A stretch of 64,000 bases of DNA from an uncultured Pelagibacteraceae bacterium (lineage in GTDB: Bacteria; Pseudomonadota; Alphaproteobacteria; Pelagibacterales; Pelagibacteraceae). The notes under the pieces were generated by a model. That model saw only the letters and a program-made list of their open reading frames with translations, had not been told where the DNA came from and made no database searches. How positions within the stretch are numbered: the stretch's first letter is position 1; each line of letters opens with the position of its first letter. A program made the position numbers and the translations under genes. This document shows, piece after piece, positions 12,120-22,443 of the stretch. The DNA lies in the NCBI GenBank assembly GCA_902631135.1, contig CACOXL010000001.1, positions 1 through 64,000 on the forward strand, given 5' to 3'.

Positions 12120-12673
12120 TGAACCCAAGATTAAAAGATTTATTTCAAAAAGAAATTCAACCAGCGCTAAAGAATCAATTTGGTTATAAAAATTTATATA
12201 TGGGTCCTAAAATTGAAAAAATTGTCTTAAATATGGGACTTGGAATTGATGGCAATGACTCAAAAGTTTTGAAATCATGTGAAGAAGATTTAGCAAAAAT
12301 TACTGGTCAAAAACCTATAATTACTAAATTCAAAAAATCAGTTGCAAACTTTAAAACTAGAAAAGGAGCTAGCGCAGGTTTAAAAGTTACATTAAGAAAG
12401 AATAGAATGTATGAGTTTTTGGATAGATTAGTAAATATAGCATTACCAAGAATAAAAGATTTTAGAGGTCTATCCTCAAATGGTTTTGATAAATTTGGTA
12501 ATTACACGTTTGGAGTAAAAGAGCACATAATATTTCCAGAGGTGAGTTTTGATAGAGCAGATAAAGTGAGAGGTCTAGATATAACAATAGTAATCTCATC
12601 AAAGGGAAAAGATCATAGTTACGCTTTATTAGAAAAATTAAATTTTCCGTTTATTAAAAAAGGAGAAAATTAA
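12119..12673 (+). CDS. rplE: 50S ribosomal protein L5
   Basis: KIVLNMGLG, ITGQKPIITKFKKSVANFKTRKGASAGLKVTLR. Confidence 0.97.
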   Translation: MNPRLKDLFQKEIQPALKNQFGYKNLYMGPKIEKIVLNMGLGIDGNDSKVLKSCEEDLAKITGQKPIITKFKKSVANFKTRKGASAGLKVTLRKNRMYEFLDRLVNIALPRIKDFRGLSSNGFDKFGNYTFGVKEHIIFPEVSFDRADKVRGLDITIVISSKGKDHSYALLEKLNFPFIKKGEN

Positions 12674-12674
12674 A

Positions 12675-12980
12675 ATGGCTAAACTTAGTTCAATTAATAA
12701 AAATAATAAAAGAATAAAGCTTTCAAATAAGTTTTTTAAAAAAAGAGAAAAATTAAAGAAAATAGTAATGAATAAAAAGCTACCTTTGGATGAAAGATTT
12801 AAAGCGCAGCAGAAGCTTTCTAAATTACCTAGGAATTCTGCAAAAAACAGAATTATGAATAGATGTCAAATAACAGGAAGACCGCATGGCGTTTATAGAA
12901 AATTAAAAATATCAAGAATTGCATTAAGACAACTTGGTTTACAAGGAAAAATACCAGGATTGGTAAAGTCAAGCTGGTAG
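12675..12980 (+). CDS. rpsN: 30S ribosomal protein S14 (form without zinc CxxC motifs)
   Basis: LPRNSAKNRIMNRCQITGRPHGVYRKLKISRIALRQLG. Confidence 0.97.
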   Translation: MAKLSSINKNNKRIKLSNKFFKKREKLKKIVMNKKLPLDERFKAQQKLSKLPRNSAKNRIMNRCQITGRPHGVYRKLKISRIALRQLGLQGKIPGLVKSSW

Positions 12981-12990
12981 AAAGGAAAAT

Positions 12991-13386
12991 ATGAGTTTAA
13001 GTGACCCTATAGGAGATATGATTGCTAGAATTAAAAACGCTCAATCTAGAAATCATAAAAAAGTTGAACTGCCATCGTCAAATTTTAAGGCTAAAATAGC
13101 TGATATTTTAAAGAACGAAGGATTTATACGAGATTTTAAAATTAACTCTGAAAATAACAAACCAGTATTATCTTTAGAATTAAAATATCATTCAGGTAAT
13201 CCTGTTATTAATGCTCTTGAAAGAGTATCTAAACCAGGTAGAAGAATTTTTTCAAGTGCTCAGAGTCTACCAAAAATTAATAATGGACTTGGTATAGCAA
13301 TCATATCAACACCGAAGGGTGTAATGACTGATATCGACGCTCGAAAACAAAAAGTAGGTGGCGAAATAATCTGTAAGGTATTTTAA
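12991..13386 (+). CDS. rpsH: 30S ribosomal protein S8
   Basis: SDPIGDMIARIKNAQSRNHKKVELPSS, GIAIISTPKGVMTD. Confidence 0.97.
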   Translation: MSLSDPIGDMIARIKNAQSRNHKKVELPSSNFKAKIADILKNEGFIRDFKINSENNKPVLSLELKYHSGNPVINALERVSKPGRRIFSSAQSLPKINNGLGIAIISTPKGVMTDIDARKQKVGGEIICKVF

Positions 13387-13925
13387 TGTCAAAAATTGGT
13401 AAAATAAATATTTCTATTCCTGAAAAAGTTAAAGTTGCTCTTGCGGGTAACTCTTTAAATATTGAAGGTCCACTAGGAAAAAAATCAATTAATATTGATC
13501 TAAATTTATTCAATTTAGATATTAAGGAAGGTAAGGAAATATCAATTAAACCAAAAAAAGTTAATCAAGATACTAAAAGATTGTGGGGAATGAACCGAAG
13601 TTTAATTAATAATGCAGTAATAGGATCACATAAAGGGTATGAAAAAATACTTGAATTAGTGGGGGTTGGATATAGAGCAGCCTTAAAAGGTAATAAACTG
13701 AATTTACAATTAGGTTATAGTCATGATATCAATTTTGACATTCCAGAGGGTATTAAAGTTAATGTAGAAAAACAAACTACTATTAAAATTAATGGCCAAG
13801 ATAAACAACAAGTTGGTGCTATTGTCTCTAAATTGAAAACTTTGAGAAAAATTGAACCTTATAAAGGAAAAGGTGTAAGAGAAAAAAATCAATACGTTTT
13901 GAAAAAAGAAGGAAAAAAGAAATAA
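13386..13925 (+). CDS. rplF: 50S ribosomal protein L6
   Basis: [52 protein letters not shown]. Confidence 0.97.
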   Translation: MSKIGKINISIPEKVKVALAGNSLNIEGPLGKKSINIDLNLFNLDIKEGKEISIKPKKVNQDTKRLWGMNRSLINNAVIGSHKGYEKILELVGVGYRAALKGNKLNLQLGYSHDINFDIPEGIKVNVEKQTTIKINGQDKQQVGAIVSKLKTLRKIEPYKGKGVREKNQYVLKKEGKKK

Positions 13926-14281
13926 TGAAATTAAACACTAGTACAAGAAAGAGATTTAGAGTAAGCAATAAAGTTAAGAAAGTTGCCTCAAAAGAAAGAT
14001 TTAGATTAAGTATTTCAAGATCATCAAAAAATATTTTTGCTCAAATAATTGATGATAGTAAGAAAATGACTCTACTTTCTGCTTCTTCGATAGAAAAAGA
14101 TATTAAAACTGGGTCAAAAGTTAACAAAACTGAATTATCAAAAATTGTTGCTGAAAGATTAGCTAAAAAAGCTCAAGAAAAAAAAATTACAAAAATATTT
14201 TTTGATAGAGGTGTATATAAATACCATGGTAGAATTAAAATTTTTGCAGAAACCTTAAGAAAAAATGGAATGGAATTTTAG
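13925..14281 (+). CDS. rplR: 50S ribosomal protein L18
   Basis: [47 protein letters not shown]. Confidence 0.96.
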   Translation: MKLNTSTRKRFRVSNKVKKVASKERFRLSISRSSKNIFAQIIDDSKKMTLLSASSIEKDIKTGSKVNKTELSKIVAERLAKKAQEKKITKIFFDRGVYKYHGRIKIFAETLRKNGMEF

Positions 14282-14283
14282 AT

Positions 14284-14799
14284 ATGGAAAATACTAAAGA
14301 AAAAAAGAACGACGATATTTTAGAAAAGTTGGTTCATATTAATAGAATTACTAAAGTAGTAAAAGGTGGTAGGAGATTTGGATTTTCAGCTCTAGTTGTG
14401 GTTGGAAATCAAGCTGGAAAAATTGGTATTGCTCATGCAAAAGCAAAACAAGTTCCAGATGCAATTAAAAAAGCTAACGAAATGGCAAGAAGAAAATTAG
14501 TTCAAATTCCTTTGAGAGAGGGTAGAACAATTCATCATGATGTAAAAGCTAAAGATGGATCTGGAAAAATAGTATTACGATCTGCCTCAAAAGGGACTGG
14601 CATAATTGCTGGTGGACCAGTTCGTGCTGTCTGTGAAGTTTTAGGTGTAAAAGATATTGTAGCTAAATCTATGGGTACATCAAATGCTCATAATGTAATT
14701 AGAGCAACAATGAAAGCATTGTTGAAGCAAAATTCTCCTAAACAAATTTCCACAATCAGAAATAAGAAAATTTCTCAAATAATAGAAAAAAGAGGCTAA
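14284..14799 (+). CDS. rpsE: 30S ribosomal protein S5
   Basis: INRITKVVKGGRRFGFSALVVVGNQAGKIGIAHAKAKQVPDAI. Confidence 0.97.
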   Translation: MENTKEKKNDDILEKLVHINRITKVVKGGRRFGFSALVVVGNQAGKIGIAHAKAKQVPDAIKKANEMARRKLVQIPLREGRTIHHDVKAKDGSGKIVLRSASKGTGIIAGGPVRAVCEVLGVKDIVAKSMGTSNAHNVIRATMKALLKQNSPKQISTIRNKKISQIIEKRG

Positions 14800-15251
14800 T
14801 GATAAGTTTAAATAATAGAACAAAAATAAATAAAAAAAAAATTAGAGTTGGGCGAGGTATCGGTTCGGGCAAAGGAAAAACGTCTGGAAGAGGAGTTAAA
14901 GGTCAAAAATCAAGATCTGGAGTTGCAATTAAAAGTTTTGAAGGTGGTCAAATGCCACTTTATAGAAGATTACCAAAAAGAGGCTTTAATCCAATAAATA
15001 AATTAAGTATAGCAATTTTGAATTTAGACAAGATACAGTCTTATATAACCAAAAAAAACATTAATACGACTGATATTCTTAATTCAGAATTACTTAAAAA
15101 ATTAAAATTAATTAATAAAAATTCTACAAAGTTAAAAATCCTTGGTACAGGTGAAATTAAGGACAAAATAAATATTGTAGCAGATCTTGCTTCAAAATCA
15201 GCTGTAAAAAAGCTTGAAAAAATTGGTGGATCAATTCAATTAAAAAAATAA
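14799..15251 (+). CDS. rplO: 50S ribosomal protein L15
   Basis: RVGRGIGSGKGKTSGRGVKGQKSRSG, FEGGQMPLYRRLPKRGF. Confidence 0.97.
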   Translation: MISLNNRTKINKKKIRVGRGIGSGKGKTSGRGVKGQKSRSGVAIKSFEGGQMPLYRRLPKRGFNPINKLSIAILNLDKIQSYITKKNINTTDILNSELLKKLKLINKNSTKLKILGTGEIKDKINIVADLASKSAVKKLEKIGGSIQLKK

Positions 15252-15261
15252 TTTATATTAA

Positions 15262-16542
15262 ATGAGTGCCTCATCTTCGACAACTGATTTAAGAAATAGA
15301 ATTTTATTCACAATTTTTATCTTATCTGTTTATAGGTTTGGAACATTTGTGCCATTACCAGGTATTGACCCTGAACAATTAAAAATAATGATGGAAGGCA
15401 ATCAAAAAGGTTTATTGGGAATGTTTAATGTATTTGCTGGTGGTGCCGTAAGTAGAATGGCAATATTTGCGCTTGGGATTATGCCTTATATTTCATCTTC
15501 AATTATTGTGCAGTTATTAACAGGCGTTTCTGAATATTTTAAAAATTTAAAATCTCAAGGAGAAACTGGAAGGGCAAAAATAACTCAAATTACTCGATAC
15601 GGAACAGTTTTATTAGCAACTGTTCAAGGTTATGGATTAGCAGTTGGTTTAGAGTCATCTGCAAATTTAGTAATTAACCCTGGTATTTTTTTTAAAATAT
15701 CAACTGTAACAACAATAGTTGCGGGTACAATTTTTTTGATGTGGTTAGGTGAACAAATTACTCAAAGAGGTATAGGTAATGGAATATCGTTAATCATTTT
15801 TGCAGGAATAGTTGCCGAAATACCTAGAGCCTTAGTTACTACATTTGAACTTGGTAGAACTGGAGCAGTTTCAACAATAATGATAATTGGAATTTTTATT
15901 CTACTGATTTTAACAATTCTTTTTATAGTTTTTATGGAAAGAGCATTGAGAAAAATATTAATTAATTATCCAAAAAGACAAATGGGTAATAAGATGTATG
16001 GAGGAGAGTCTTCACATTTACCTTTAAAAATTAATCAAGCCGGGGTAATACCAGCAATTTTTGCTTCTGCTTTATTATTATTGCCAGTAACATTTTCTAA
16101 TTTTAACTTATCTGAAAGTGAAACTTTTTTAAATATAAGTTCTTATTTTACTCAAGGACAACCTCTCTATATGCTGTTATACGCATCAGGAATTATATTT
16201 TTTACTTTTTTTTATACTTCCATAACTTTTAACCCAAATGAAACTGCAGATAACTTAAGAAAGTATGGAGGATTTATTCCTGGAATTAGACCTGGTGAAA
16301 GTACAGCTTTATATATAGAAAATATATTAACAAAACTCACAACTATAGGTGCGATGTATCTTACATTAGTTTGTTTAATGCCAGAATTTTTGATAGCAAA
16401 TTATCCTATTCCATTTTATTTAGGAGGTACTTCAATTTTGATTGTTGTTGTAGTGGCGATAGATACTGTAACACAAATTCAAACTAGATTGATGAGTTCT
16501 CAATATGAGCAATTAATTAAAAAAACTAAATTTGGTAGATAA
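15262..16542 (+). CDS. secY: Preprotein translocase subunit SecY
   Basis: RILFTIFILSVYRFGTFVPLPGIDPEQ, MPYISSSIIVQLL, GERGIGNGISLIIFAGI-like (QRGIGNGISLIIFAG). Confidence 0.98.
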   Translation: MSASSSTTDLRNRILFTIFILSVYRFGTFVPLPGIDPEQLKIMMEGNQKGLLGMFNVFAGGAVSRMAIFALGIMPYISSSIIVQLLTGVSEYFKNLKSQGETGRAKITQITRYGTVLLATVQGYGLAVGLESSANLVINPGIFFKISTVTTIVAGTIFLMWLGEQITQRGIGNGISLIIFAGIVAEIPRALVTTFELGRTGAVSTIMIIGIFILLILTILFIVFMERALRKILINYPKRQMGNKMYGGESSHLPLKINQAGVIPAIFASALLLLPVTFSNFNLSESETFLNISSYFTQGQPLYMLLYASGIIFFTFFYTSITFNPNETADNLRKYGGFIPGIRPGESTALYIENILTKLTTIGAMYLTLVCLMPEFLIANYPIPFYLGGTSILIVVVVAIDTVTQIQTRLMSSQYEQLIKKTKFGR

Positions 16543-16545
16543 ATT

Positions 16546-17109
16546 GTGAATATAATTTTGTTTGGTCCCCCAGGAGCTGGCAAAGGTACTCAAGCTAAAT
16601 ATATAGCAAAAAAATTAAATTCTTATCAAATTTCAACAGGTGAAATATTGAGAGAAGAAATAAAAAAAAATACTGAAATTGGAAAAAAAATTGCCCATGA
16701 CATAAGTGAAGGAAAATTCGTAAGTGATGAAATAGTTAATAAACTTATCAAAAACCTTATTTTTGACATTAAAATAAAAGATAGGCTGATATTTGATGGA
16801 TATCCTAGATCTTTAAGTCAGGCTAAAAATTTAGATAAATTTTTAAACGAGTCAAATCAAAAAATAGATCTGATTTTCTTTCTTAATGTTAATAAACAAA
16901 CAATACTAAAAAGAATTGAAAAAAGAAAAGTATTAGAAAATAGATCAGATGACGACTCTAATACATTTATAAAAAGATATGATACCTACATGGAAACAAC
17001 TAAACCAGTTCTTGATTTCTATTCAAAAAATCAAAATTTTATTGAGCTTGATGGAAGCTTGGAAATTGATGAAATAACTAGGAAAATAGACACTTTTATC
17101 AACGTTTAA
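16546..17109 (+). CDS. adk: Adenylate kinase (GTG start, short-LID form)
   Basis: NIILFGPPGAGKGTQAKYIA, LIFDGYPRSLSQA; short segment between RKVLENR and DDDSNTFIKRYDTY. Confidence 0.95.
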   Translation: MNIILFGPPGAGKGTQAKYIAKKLNSYQISTGEILREEIKKNTEIGKKIAHDISEGKFVSDEIVNKLIKNLIFDIKIKDRLIFDGYPRSLSQAKNLDKFLNESNQKIDLIFFLNVNKQTILKRIEKRKVLENRSDDDSNTFIKRYDTYMETTKPVLDFYSKNQNFIELDGSLEIDEITRKIDTFINV

Positions 17110-17113
17110 GCCG

Positions 17114-17141
17114 TTGACTTTAAAAGATCTTCTTATATAAA
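17114..17141 (+). promoter_or_regulatory. Candidate sigma70-type promoter for the rpsM-rpsK-rpoA-rplQ (alpha) operon
   Basis: TTGACT (17114-17119), 16-nt spacer, TATAAA (17136-17141), in the 55-bp adk-rpsM gap. Confidence 0.55.
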
Positions 17142-17164
17142 AGGCTAAATTTTATCACATATTT

Positions 17165-17548
17165 ATGGCTCGTATTGCAGGTATCAACATTCCACAGAAT
17201 AAATTAGTCCATGTTGGACTTACATATATTTATGGAATTGGAGATAAATTTTCAAAACAAATTTGTACGTCTTTAGAAATACCAAAGAAAAAAAGAGTTA
17301 ATGAATTAACTGACGAAGAGATACTTAAGATAAGAGAATATATTGATCAAAATTTTAAAGTTGAGGGTGATTTAAGAAGAGATTATTCTTTAAGTATTAA
17401 AAGATTAATTGATCTTGCTAGCTATAGAGGTAGCAGACACAGAAAAAAATTGCCTGTAAGAGGACAGAGAACTAGATGTAATGCTAGAACTAGAAAAGGA
17501 AAAGCAATAGCTATTGCTGGTAAGAAATTAACACCACTTAAAAAATAA
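17165..17548 (+). CDS. rpsM: 30S ribosomal protein S13
   Basis: [51 protein letters not shown]. Confidence 0.97.
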   Translation: MARIAGINIPQNKLVHVGLTYIYGIGDKFSKQICTSLEIPKKKRVNELTDEEILKIREYIDQNFKVEGDLRRDYSLSIKRLIDLASYRGSRHRKKLPVRGQRTRCNARTRKGKAIAIAGKKLTPLKK

Positions 17549-17550
17549 TT

Positions 17551-18000
17551 ATGCCTAAATCTGATAAGATAGAAAGTAAAGATCAAAAAGTTGAAAAATC
17601 TACAAAAAAAATTGTTAAAAGTTCCTACTCAAAAAAGAAAAAGATTAAAAAGAATGTTTTAAATGGTATAGCGTATGTTCAATCAACTTTTAATAATACA
17701 ATAATCTCAATCGCCGACACTAACGGAAATGTAATTTCTTGGGCCTCAGCTGGTCAAAAAGGATTTAAAGGATCTAGAAAATCTACACCTTATGCAGCAC
17801 AAGTTGCTGCTGATGCCGCAGCTGCAAAAGCATTAGAATATGGAATGAAAACTTTATCTGTAGAGGTTAAAGGTCCTGGATCTGGTCGAGAAACAGCTTT
17901 AAGAGCATTGCAAGCTAGAGGATTTAAGATTTTATCTATAAAAGATACTACCCCAATGCCTCACAACGGAACTAGGCCACCAAAAAAAAGGAGAGTTTAA
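17551..18000 (+). CDS. rpsK: 30S ribosomal protein S11 (Lys-rich N-terminal extension)
   Basis: [46 protein letters not shown]. Confidence 0.97.
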   Translation: MPKSDKIESKDQKVEKSTKKIVKSSYSKKKKIKKNVLNGIAYVQSTFNNTIISIADTNGNVISWASAGQKGFKGSRKSTPYAAQVAADAAAAKALEYGMKTLSVEVKGPGSGRETALRALQARGFKILSIKDTTPMPHNGTRPPKKRRV

Positions 18001-19028
18001 TGGAAACTGAAAATGTTAATGTAAAAAATTGGAAATCTTTAATTAAACCATCAAAACTAGATGTAAAAATTAGTGATGATCTTACAAGAGCAACGATTAC
18101 AGCTGAACCGTTAGAAAAAGGTTACGGTTTAACTCTTGGAAACTCTTTAAGAAGAATATTATTATCCTCTATAAGAGGTACAGCCGTAACATCGATTCAA
18201 ATCGATGGAGTTTTACATGAATTTACATCAATCAAAGGTGTTAGAGAAGATGTTACAGATATTGTTTTAAATGTAAAATCTCTTGCTTTAAAAAGTTCTT
18301 CAGAGGGTACGAAAAAGCTTGTGTTAGATGCTAAGGGTCCTGGTGAAATAAAAGCATCCAATATTAAATCTGTTGCAGATGTTGAAATATTGAATCCAGA
18401 TTTAGTAATTTGTAATTTAGATGAAAATACTAATTTTCATATGGAGATGAACATTAACACTGGTAAAGGATATGTTCCTGCAGAATTGAATAAGCCAGAA
18501 GAGCCACCATTAGGTTTGATTGCTATTGACTCATTATATAGTCCTGTAAAAAAAGTATCATATTCAGTTAGTACTGCTAGAGAAGGTAAAGCTCTAGATT
18601 ATGATAAATTAACGATGGAAGTTGAAACTAATGGGTCTATATCCGCTGAAGATGCAGTAGCTTATTCAGCTAGGATTTTTCAAGATCAATTAAAAATGTT
18701 TATAAATTTTGACGAACCTGTAGAAGCGCCAGTAAAAGAAGTTTCAAAAGAACCAGAGTTTAATAAAAACTTATTAAGAAAAGTTGATGAGTTGGAACTT
18801 TCAGTGAGGTCAATGAATTGCCTTAAAAATGATAATATAATTTATATCGGAGATTTAGTTCAAAAATCTGAAGGTGAAATGTTAAGAACACCAAATTTTG
18901 GTAGAAAATCATTAAATGAAATAAAAGAAGTTTTAACTGGTATGTCTTTATATTTAGGAATGGAAATTCCTAACTGGCCACCGGATAATATTGCTGAAAT
19001 GTCTAAAAAATTAGAGGAGTCTATCTAA
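18000..19028 (+). CDS. rpoA: DNA-directed RNA polymerase subunit alpha
   Basis: [29 protein letters not shown]-terminal domain [47 protein letters not shown]. Confidence 0.98.
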   Translation: METENVNVKNWKSLIKPSKLDVKISDDLTRATITAEPLEKGYGLTLGNSLRRILLSSIRGTAVTSIQIDGVLHEFTSIKGVREDVTDIVLNVKSLALKSSSEGTKKLVLDAKGPGEIKASNIKSVADVEILNPDLVICNLDENTNFHMEMNINTGKGYVPAELNKPEEPPLGLIAIDSLYSPVKKVSYSVSTAREGKALDYDKLTMEVETNGSISAEDAVAYSARIFQDQLKMFINFDEPVEAPVKEVSKEPEFNKNLLRKVDELELSVRSMNCLKNDNIIYIGDLVQKSEGEMLRTPNFGRKSLNEIKEVLTGMSLYLGMEIPNWPPDNIAEMSKKLEESI

Positions 19029-19471
19029 TGAGACATGGAATGGTAAATAAAAAATTAAATAGAACGTCTGAACATAGAAAAGCTTTATTAAAAAATATGT
19101 TGAATTCTTTAGTAAAGTACGAGCAGATTAAAACGACCTTACCGAAAGCAAAATTTTTAAAACCACAAGCTGATAAACTAATTACATTAGGAAAAAAAAA
19201 TACATTACATAATACCAAAATGTTGGTTTCTCAATTACAAGACTTAAAATCAGCTAACAAAGTTAAAAAAACTTTATCTAAAAGATATGAAAAAAGATCT
19301 GGAGGTTATACCAGAATAATTAAAGCTGGTTTTAGATATGGTGATAATGCTCCAATGGCAATTATAGAGTTTGTAGATAGAGATGTAGAGGCAAAAAGAA
19401 TTGATAAAAAGAAAAAAGATCCAGCTAAGGTAGAAAAGAAAAAAGAAGAAAAAAAAGCAATCACAGCTTAA
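19028..19471 (+). CDS. rplQ: 50S ribosomal protein L17 (Lys/Glu-rich C-terminal tail)
   Basis: [60 protein letters not shown]. Confidence 0.97.
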   Translation: MRHGMVNKKLNRTSEHRKALLKNMLNSLVKYEQIKTTLPKAKFLKPQADKLITLGKKNTLHNTKMLVSQLQDLKSANKVKKTLSKRYEKRSGGYTRIIKAGFRYGDNAPMAIIEFVDRDVEAKRIDKKKKDPAKVEKKKEEKKAITA

Positions 19472-19490
19472 AATTGTAGCTTAAATTATC

Positions 19491-20408
19491 ATGATCAAAA
19501 GTTATATCGTTGACTCAACGTATAATGATATGCGTTTAGATAGATGGTTAAGAAACAAAATTGGAAATATACCTCAAAGTTTAATAGAAAAATTTTTAAG
19601 ATCAGGAAAAATTAAAGTTAATAAAAAGAGAGTTAAAAGTTCATTTAAAGTTAAAATAAATGACAAAATTGATGTTTTTAATTTGAATTTCAAAGAAAAC
19701 ATTATTCAAAAAAAGAAAACATATAACCCAACAAACGAAATAATAAAATCAAACGAAGATTTAATTATAGATGATAATGAAAATTTTATTGTCTTGAATA
19801 AAAGTGCAGGTATTTCAGTACAAGGAGGTACAAAATCAAAAAAAAATTTAGTTGATATATTTGCTAAAAGTAAAATTTTCCAAGATACCAAACCTTTTTC
19901 AGTCCACAGATTAGATAAAGATACATCTGGAGTTTTCATAATTGCAAAAAATAGAGAAACAGCTCAATTATTAACTTCTTTGTTTAGGTTAAGAAAAGTT
20001 CACAAAACTTATCTTGCGATTTGTAACGGAGAAGTTGAAAAAGATTCTGGTGAATGGGTAGATGAATTAATAAGATATGACAATGGTAAAAAACTTGTAG
20101 AGAAAGCAAAAACAATTTTTAAAGTTATTGATAAAAATACTAATTCGAGTCTCGTTGAAATGAAACCTATTACTGGTAGAAAACATCAATTGCGTAAACA
20201 ATTATTTAATATTGGTCATTCTATTTATGGAGATAAAAAATATAGATCATCTAAGTCCCCAAAAGGTATTAATAAAGAACTAATGCTGCATTCTTATCAA
20301 ATAAGATTTATGATTAATAAAAAGAAATATACCTATAAAGCTTTACTTCCTGATTATTTTAAAAATTTATTAAAGATAAAAAGACTTAGTCTTTCAAATT
20401 TGAAATAA
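19491..20408 (+). CDS. rluC: RluC/RluD-family 23S rRNA pseudouridine synthase
   Basis: N-terminal S4-like [30 protein letters not shown]; catalytic [31 protein letters not shown]. Confidence 0.85.
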   Translation: MIKSYIVDSTYNDMRLDRWLRNKIGNIPQSLIEKFLRSGKIKVNKKRVKSSFKVKINDKIDVFNLNFKENIIQKKKTYNPTNEIIKSNEDLIIDDNENFIVLNKSAGISVQGGTKSKKNLVDIFAKSKIFQDTKPFSVHRLDKDTSGVFIIAKNRETAQLLTSLFRLRKVHKTYLAICNGEVEKDSGEWVDELIRYDNGKKLVEKAKTIFKVIDKNTNSSLVEMKPITGRKHQLRKQLFNIGHSIYGDKKYRSSKSPKGINKELMLHSYQIRFMINKKKYTYKALLPDYFKNLLKIKRLSLSNLK

Positions 20409-21006
20409 AATTTTCAATTAGTCGATTTTCTAAACATTCATAATTTTGTTTTTTTATATTTATCAAGTTAGTAATTCCTCTGTCTGTAATTCCACATGGT
20501 ATGATTGCATTATATTTATCCAAATCATTATTTATATTTATTGAAAATCCGTGATATGCAATCCATTTACTTACTCTCACACCTATTGCAGCAATTTTTT
20601 TTATTTTTGAATTTTCATTATACCAAATACCAATATTATCTTTGTCTGAAAATGTATCTATTTTATAAAATCTAAGTGTTTCTATAATTGTCTTTTCAAT
20701 AACAGTTATAAATTTTCTAATATCTTTTTTTCTTTTTTTTAAATCTATAACAAAATAACAAATTAATTGGCCTGGACCATGATAGGTTATTTTTCCTCCT
20801 CTATTAGTTTTGAAAATTTTAATTGATTTATCTATTATTTCATTGTTTTTAGAGCTTGTGCCAGCGGTGTATAAATCCTCATGCTCTAAAACCCAAATTA
20901 AATCATTAGATTTTTTTTGGTGTATTTCTAAAAGCCTCTTTTCCATTAATTTTAAGGCATCTTCATATTTTACAGGTTTTTGAGACTTTTTAATTTCTAT
21001 ATTCAT
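20386..21006 (-). CDS. lipB: Octanoyltransferase (lipoate biosynthesis)
   Basis: [49 protein letters not shown]. Confidence 0.94.
   Translation of the reverse strand: MNIEIKKSQKPVKYEDALKLMEKRLLEIHQKKSNDLIWVLEHEDLYTAGTSSKNNEIIDKSIKIFKTNRGGKITYHGPGQLICYFVIDLKKRKKDIRKFITVIEKTIIETLRFYKIDTFSDKDNIGIWYNENSKIKKIAAIGVRVSKWIAYHGFSININNDLDKYNAIIPCGITDRGITNLINIKKQNYECLENRLIENFISNLKD
20392..20405. repeat. 14-bp perfect palindrome TTTCAAATTTGAAA in the overlap of rluC-like and lipB 3' ends
   Basis: Direct reading; lies inside both coding sequences on opposite strands. Confidence 0.85.
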
Positions 21007-21066
21007 TTATAATTTGTATTCTTTTTATTATGTATTAAAAGATCCGTCAGAATAATAGGTATATTT

Positions 21067-22440
21067 ATGGCTTTAATAAAAAAAATCAAAGATAAAAAAG
21101 TCAACTTTGAATTTAATAAAGAATACATAAAAGTTGTTACTGATAAAATCTCTAATAATGATGCTCAATTTATAACAAATTCTTTTAAAGAAATGCATCC
21201 AGCTGATGCAGCAGATATCATTGAGCATTTAAGTCAAAATGATAGGGAAAATTTAATCAAACTGAATAATTTTAGGATTGATCCAGAGGTGTTTGTTGAA
21301 CTTAATGAGTCAGTTCAGACAGAAATTATTAAATATTTATCATCTGATGCAATTGTAAGAATATTAAAGAATCTCGAATCTGATGATGCGATAGCTATTC
21401 TAGAAAATGTTGAAGAAAAAGATAAAAATTCAATTTTAAGCTTATTACCTCCCAAAGATCGTTTTGCTTTATTGGAAGGGCTTAGTTATCCGGAAGAAAG
21501 TGCTGCTAGAATTATGCAGAGAGAGTTTACTGCTATACCTAGCAATTGGTCAGTAGGACAGACTATTGATTACTTGAGAGAAAATAAAGATTTACCTGAG
21601 CAATTTTTAGAAATTTATATAGTTGACGAAAATTTTAAACCTATTGGAGCAGTTCCTTCATCAAAGGTTTTAACTACATCTAGAGAAATAAAAATGTCAA
21701 CAATAATGGATGACTCAATTTTTTTAATTCCAGTCGATATGGATAGGGAAGAAGTGGGACATTCTTTTGAAAACTATAATCTAAATTCAGCCTGTGTTGT
21801 TGATAAAAATAATAAATTGGTCGGAATGATCACTTCTGATGACGTGCTTACTGTTTTGAAAGAAGAAGCTGAGGAAGATGCTTTAAGATTAGCTGGAGTA
21901 GGTGATGAAGAAATTACAGATGGTGTAATTACAAAAACGAAAAGAAGATTTAATTGGCTATTATTGAATTTGTTTACAGCTTTCCTCGCAACTTATTGTA
22001 TAAGTCTATTTGGAGCTACTATTGAACAAATGGTTGTGTTAGCTTTTTTAATGCCAATTGTTGCATCCATGGGTGGAAATGCTGGTATGCAAACTTTAGC
22101 AGTAACAATTAGAACACTAGCGACGAATGATTTAACAAAAAATAATTTTAATCAAAATATATTTAAGGAATTTAATATTGGTATTTTAAATGGAATAATT
22201 TTTGCTATCATTAGTTCTTTTATAGTTCAAATTTGGTTTCAAGACTACCAACTTTCATTAATAATTTCTATTTCTATGATACTTACAATGGTTGTAGCCG
22301 GATTATTCGGAATAGTAGTACCTGTCACGTTAAAAAAAATGAATATTGATCCAGCAATTGCATCGGGTGTTTTTGTAACTACGATTACAGATGTAATTGG
22401 TTTTGTTTCTTTTTTAGGAGTAGGAGCATATTTTCTATAG
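21067..22440 (+). CDS. mgtE: Magnesium transporter MgtE
   Basis: MgtE N domain (MHPADAADIIEHLSQNDRENL), CBS pair, membrane segment with MPIVASMGGNAGMQTLAVTIR. Confidence 0.95.
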   Translation: MALIKKIKDKKVNFEFNKEYIKVVTDKISNNDAQFITNSFKEMHPADAADIIEHLSQNDRENLIKLNNFRIDPEVFVELNESVQTEIIKYLSSDAIVRILKNLESDDAIAILENVEEKDKNSILSLLPPKDRFALLEGLSYPEESAARIMQREFTAIPSNWSVGQTIDYLRENKDLPEQFLEIYIVDENFKPIGAVPSSKVLTTSREIKMSTIMDDSIFLIPVDMDREEVGHSFENYNLNSACVVDKNNKLVGMITSDDVLTVLKEEAEEDALRLAGVGDEEITDGVITKTKRRFNWLLLNLFTAFLATYCISLFGATIEQMVVLAFLMPIVASMGGNAGMQTLAVTIRTLATNDLTKNNFNQNIFKEFNIGILNGIIFAIISSFIVQIWFQDYQLSLIISISMILTMVVAGLFGIVVPVTLKKMNIDPAIASGVFVTTITDVIGFVSFLGVGAYFL

Positions 22441-22443
22441 ATA

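Noticed and set aside
16681-16980. Adk with missing LID domain as a novelty
   Set aside because: Short-LID adenylate kinases are a known form; not unusual enough to list as a finding.
21007-21066. Magnesium-responsive riboswitch upstream of mgtE
   Set aside because: The divergent lipB-mgtE gap is only 60 bp, too short for a known Mg riboswitch plus promoters.
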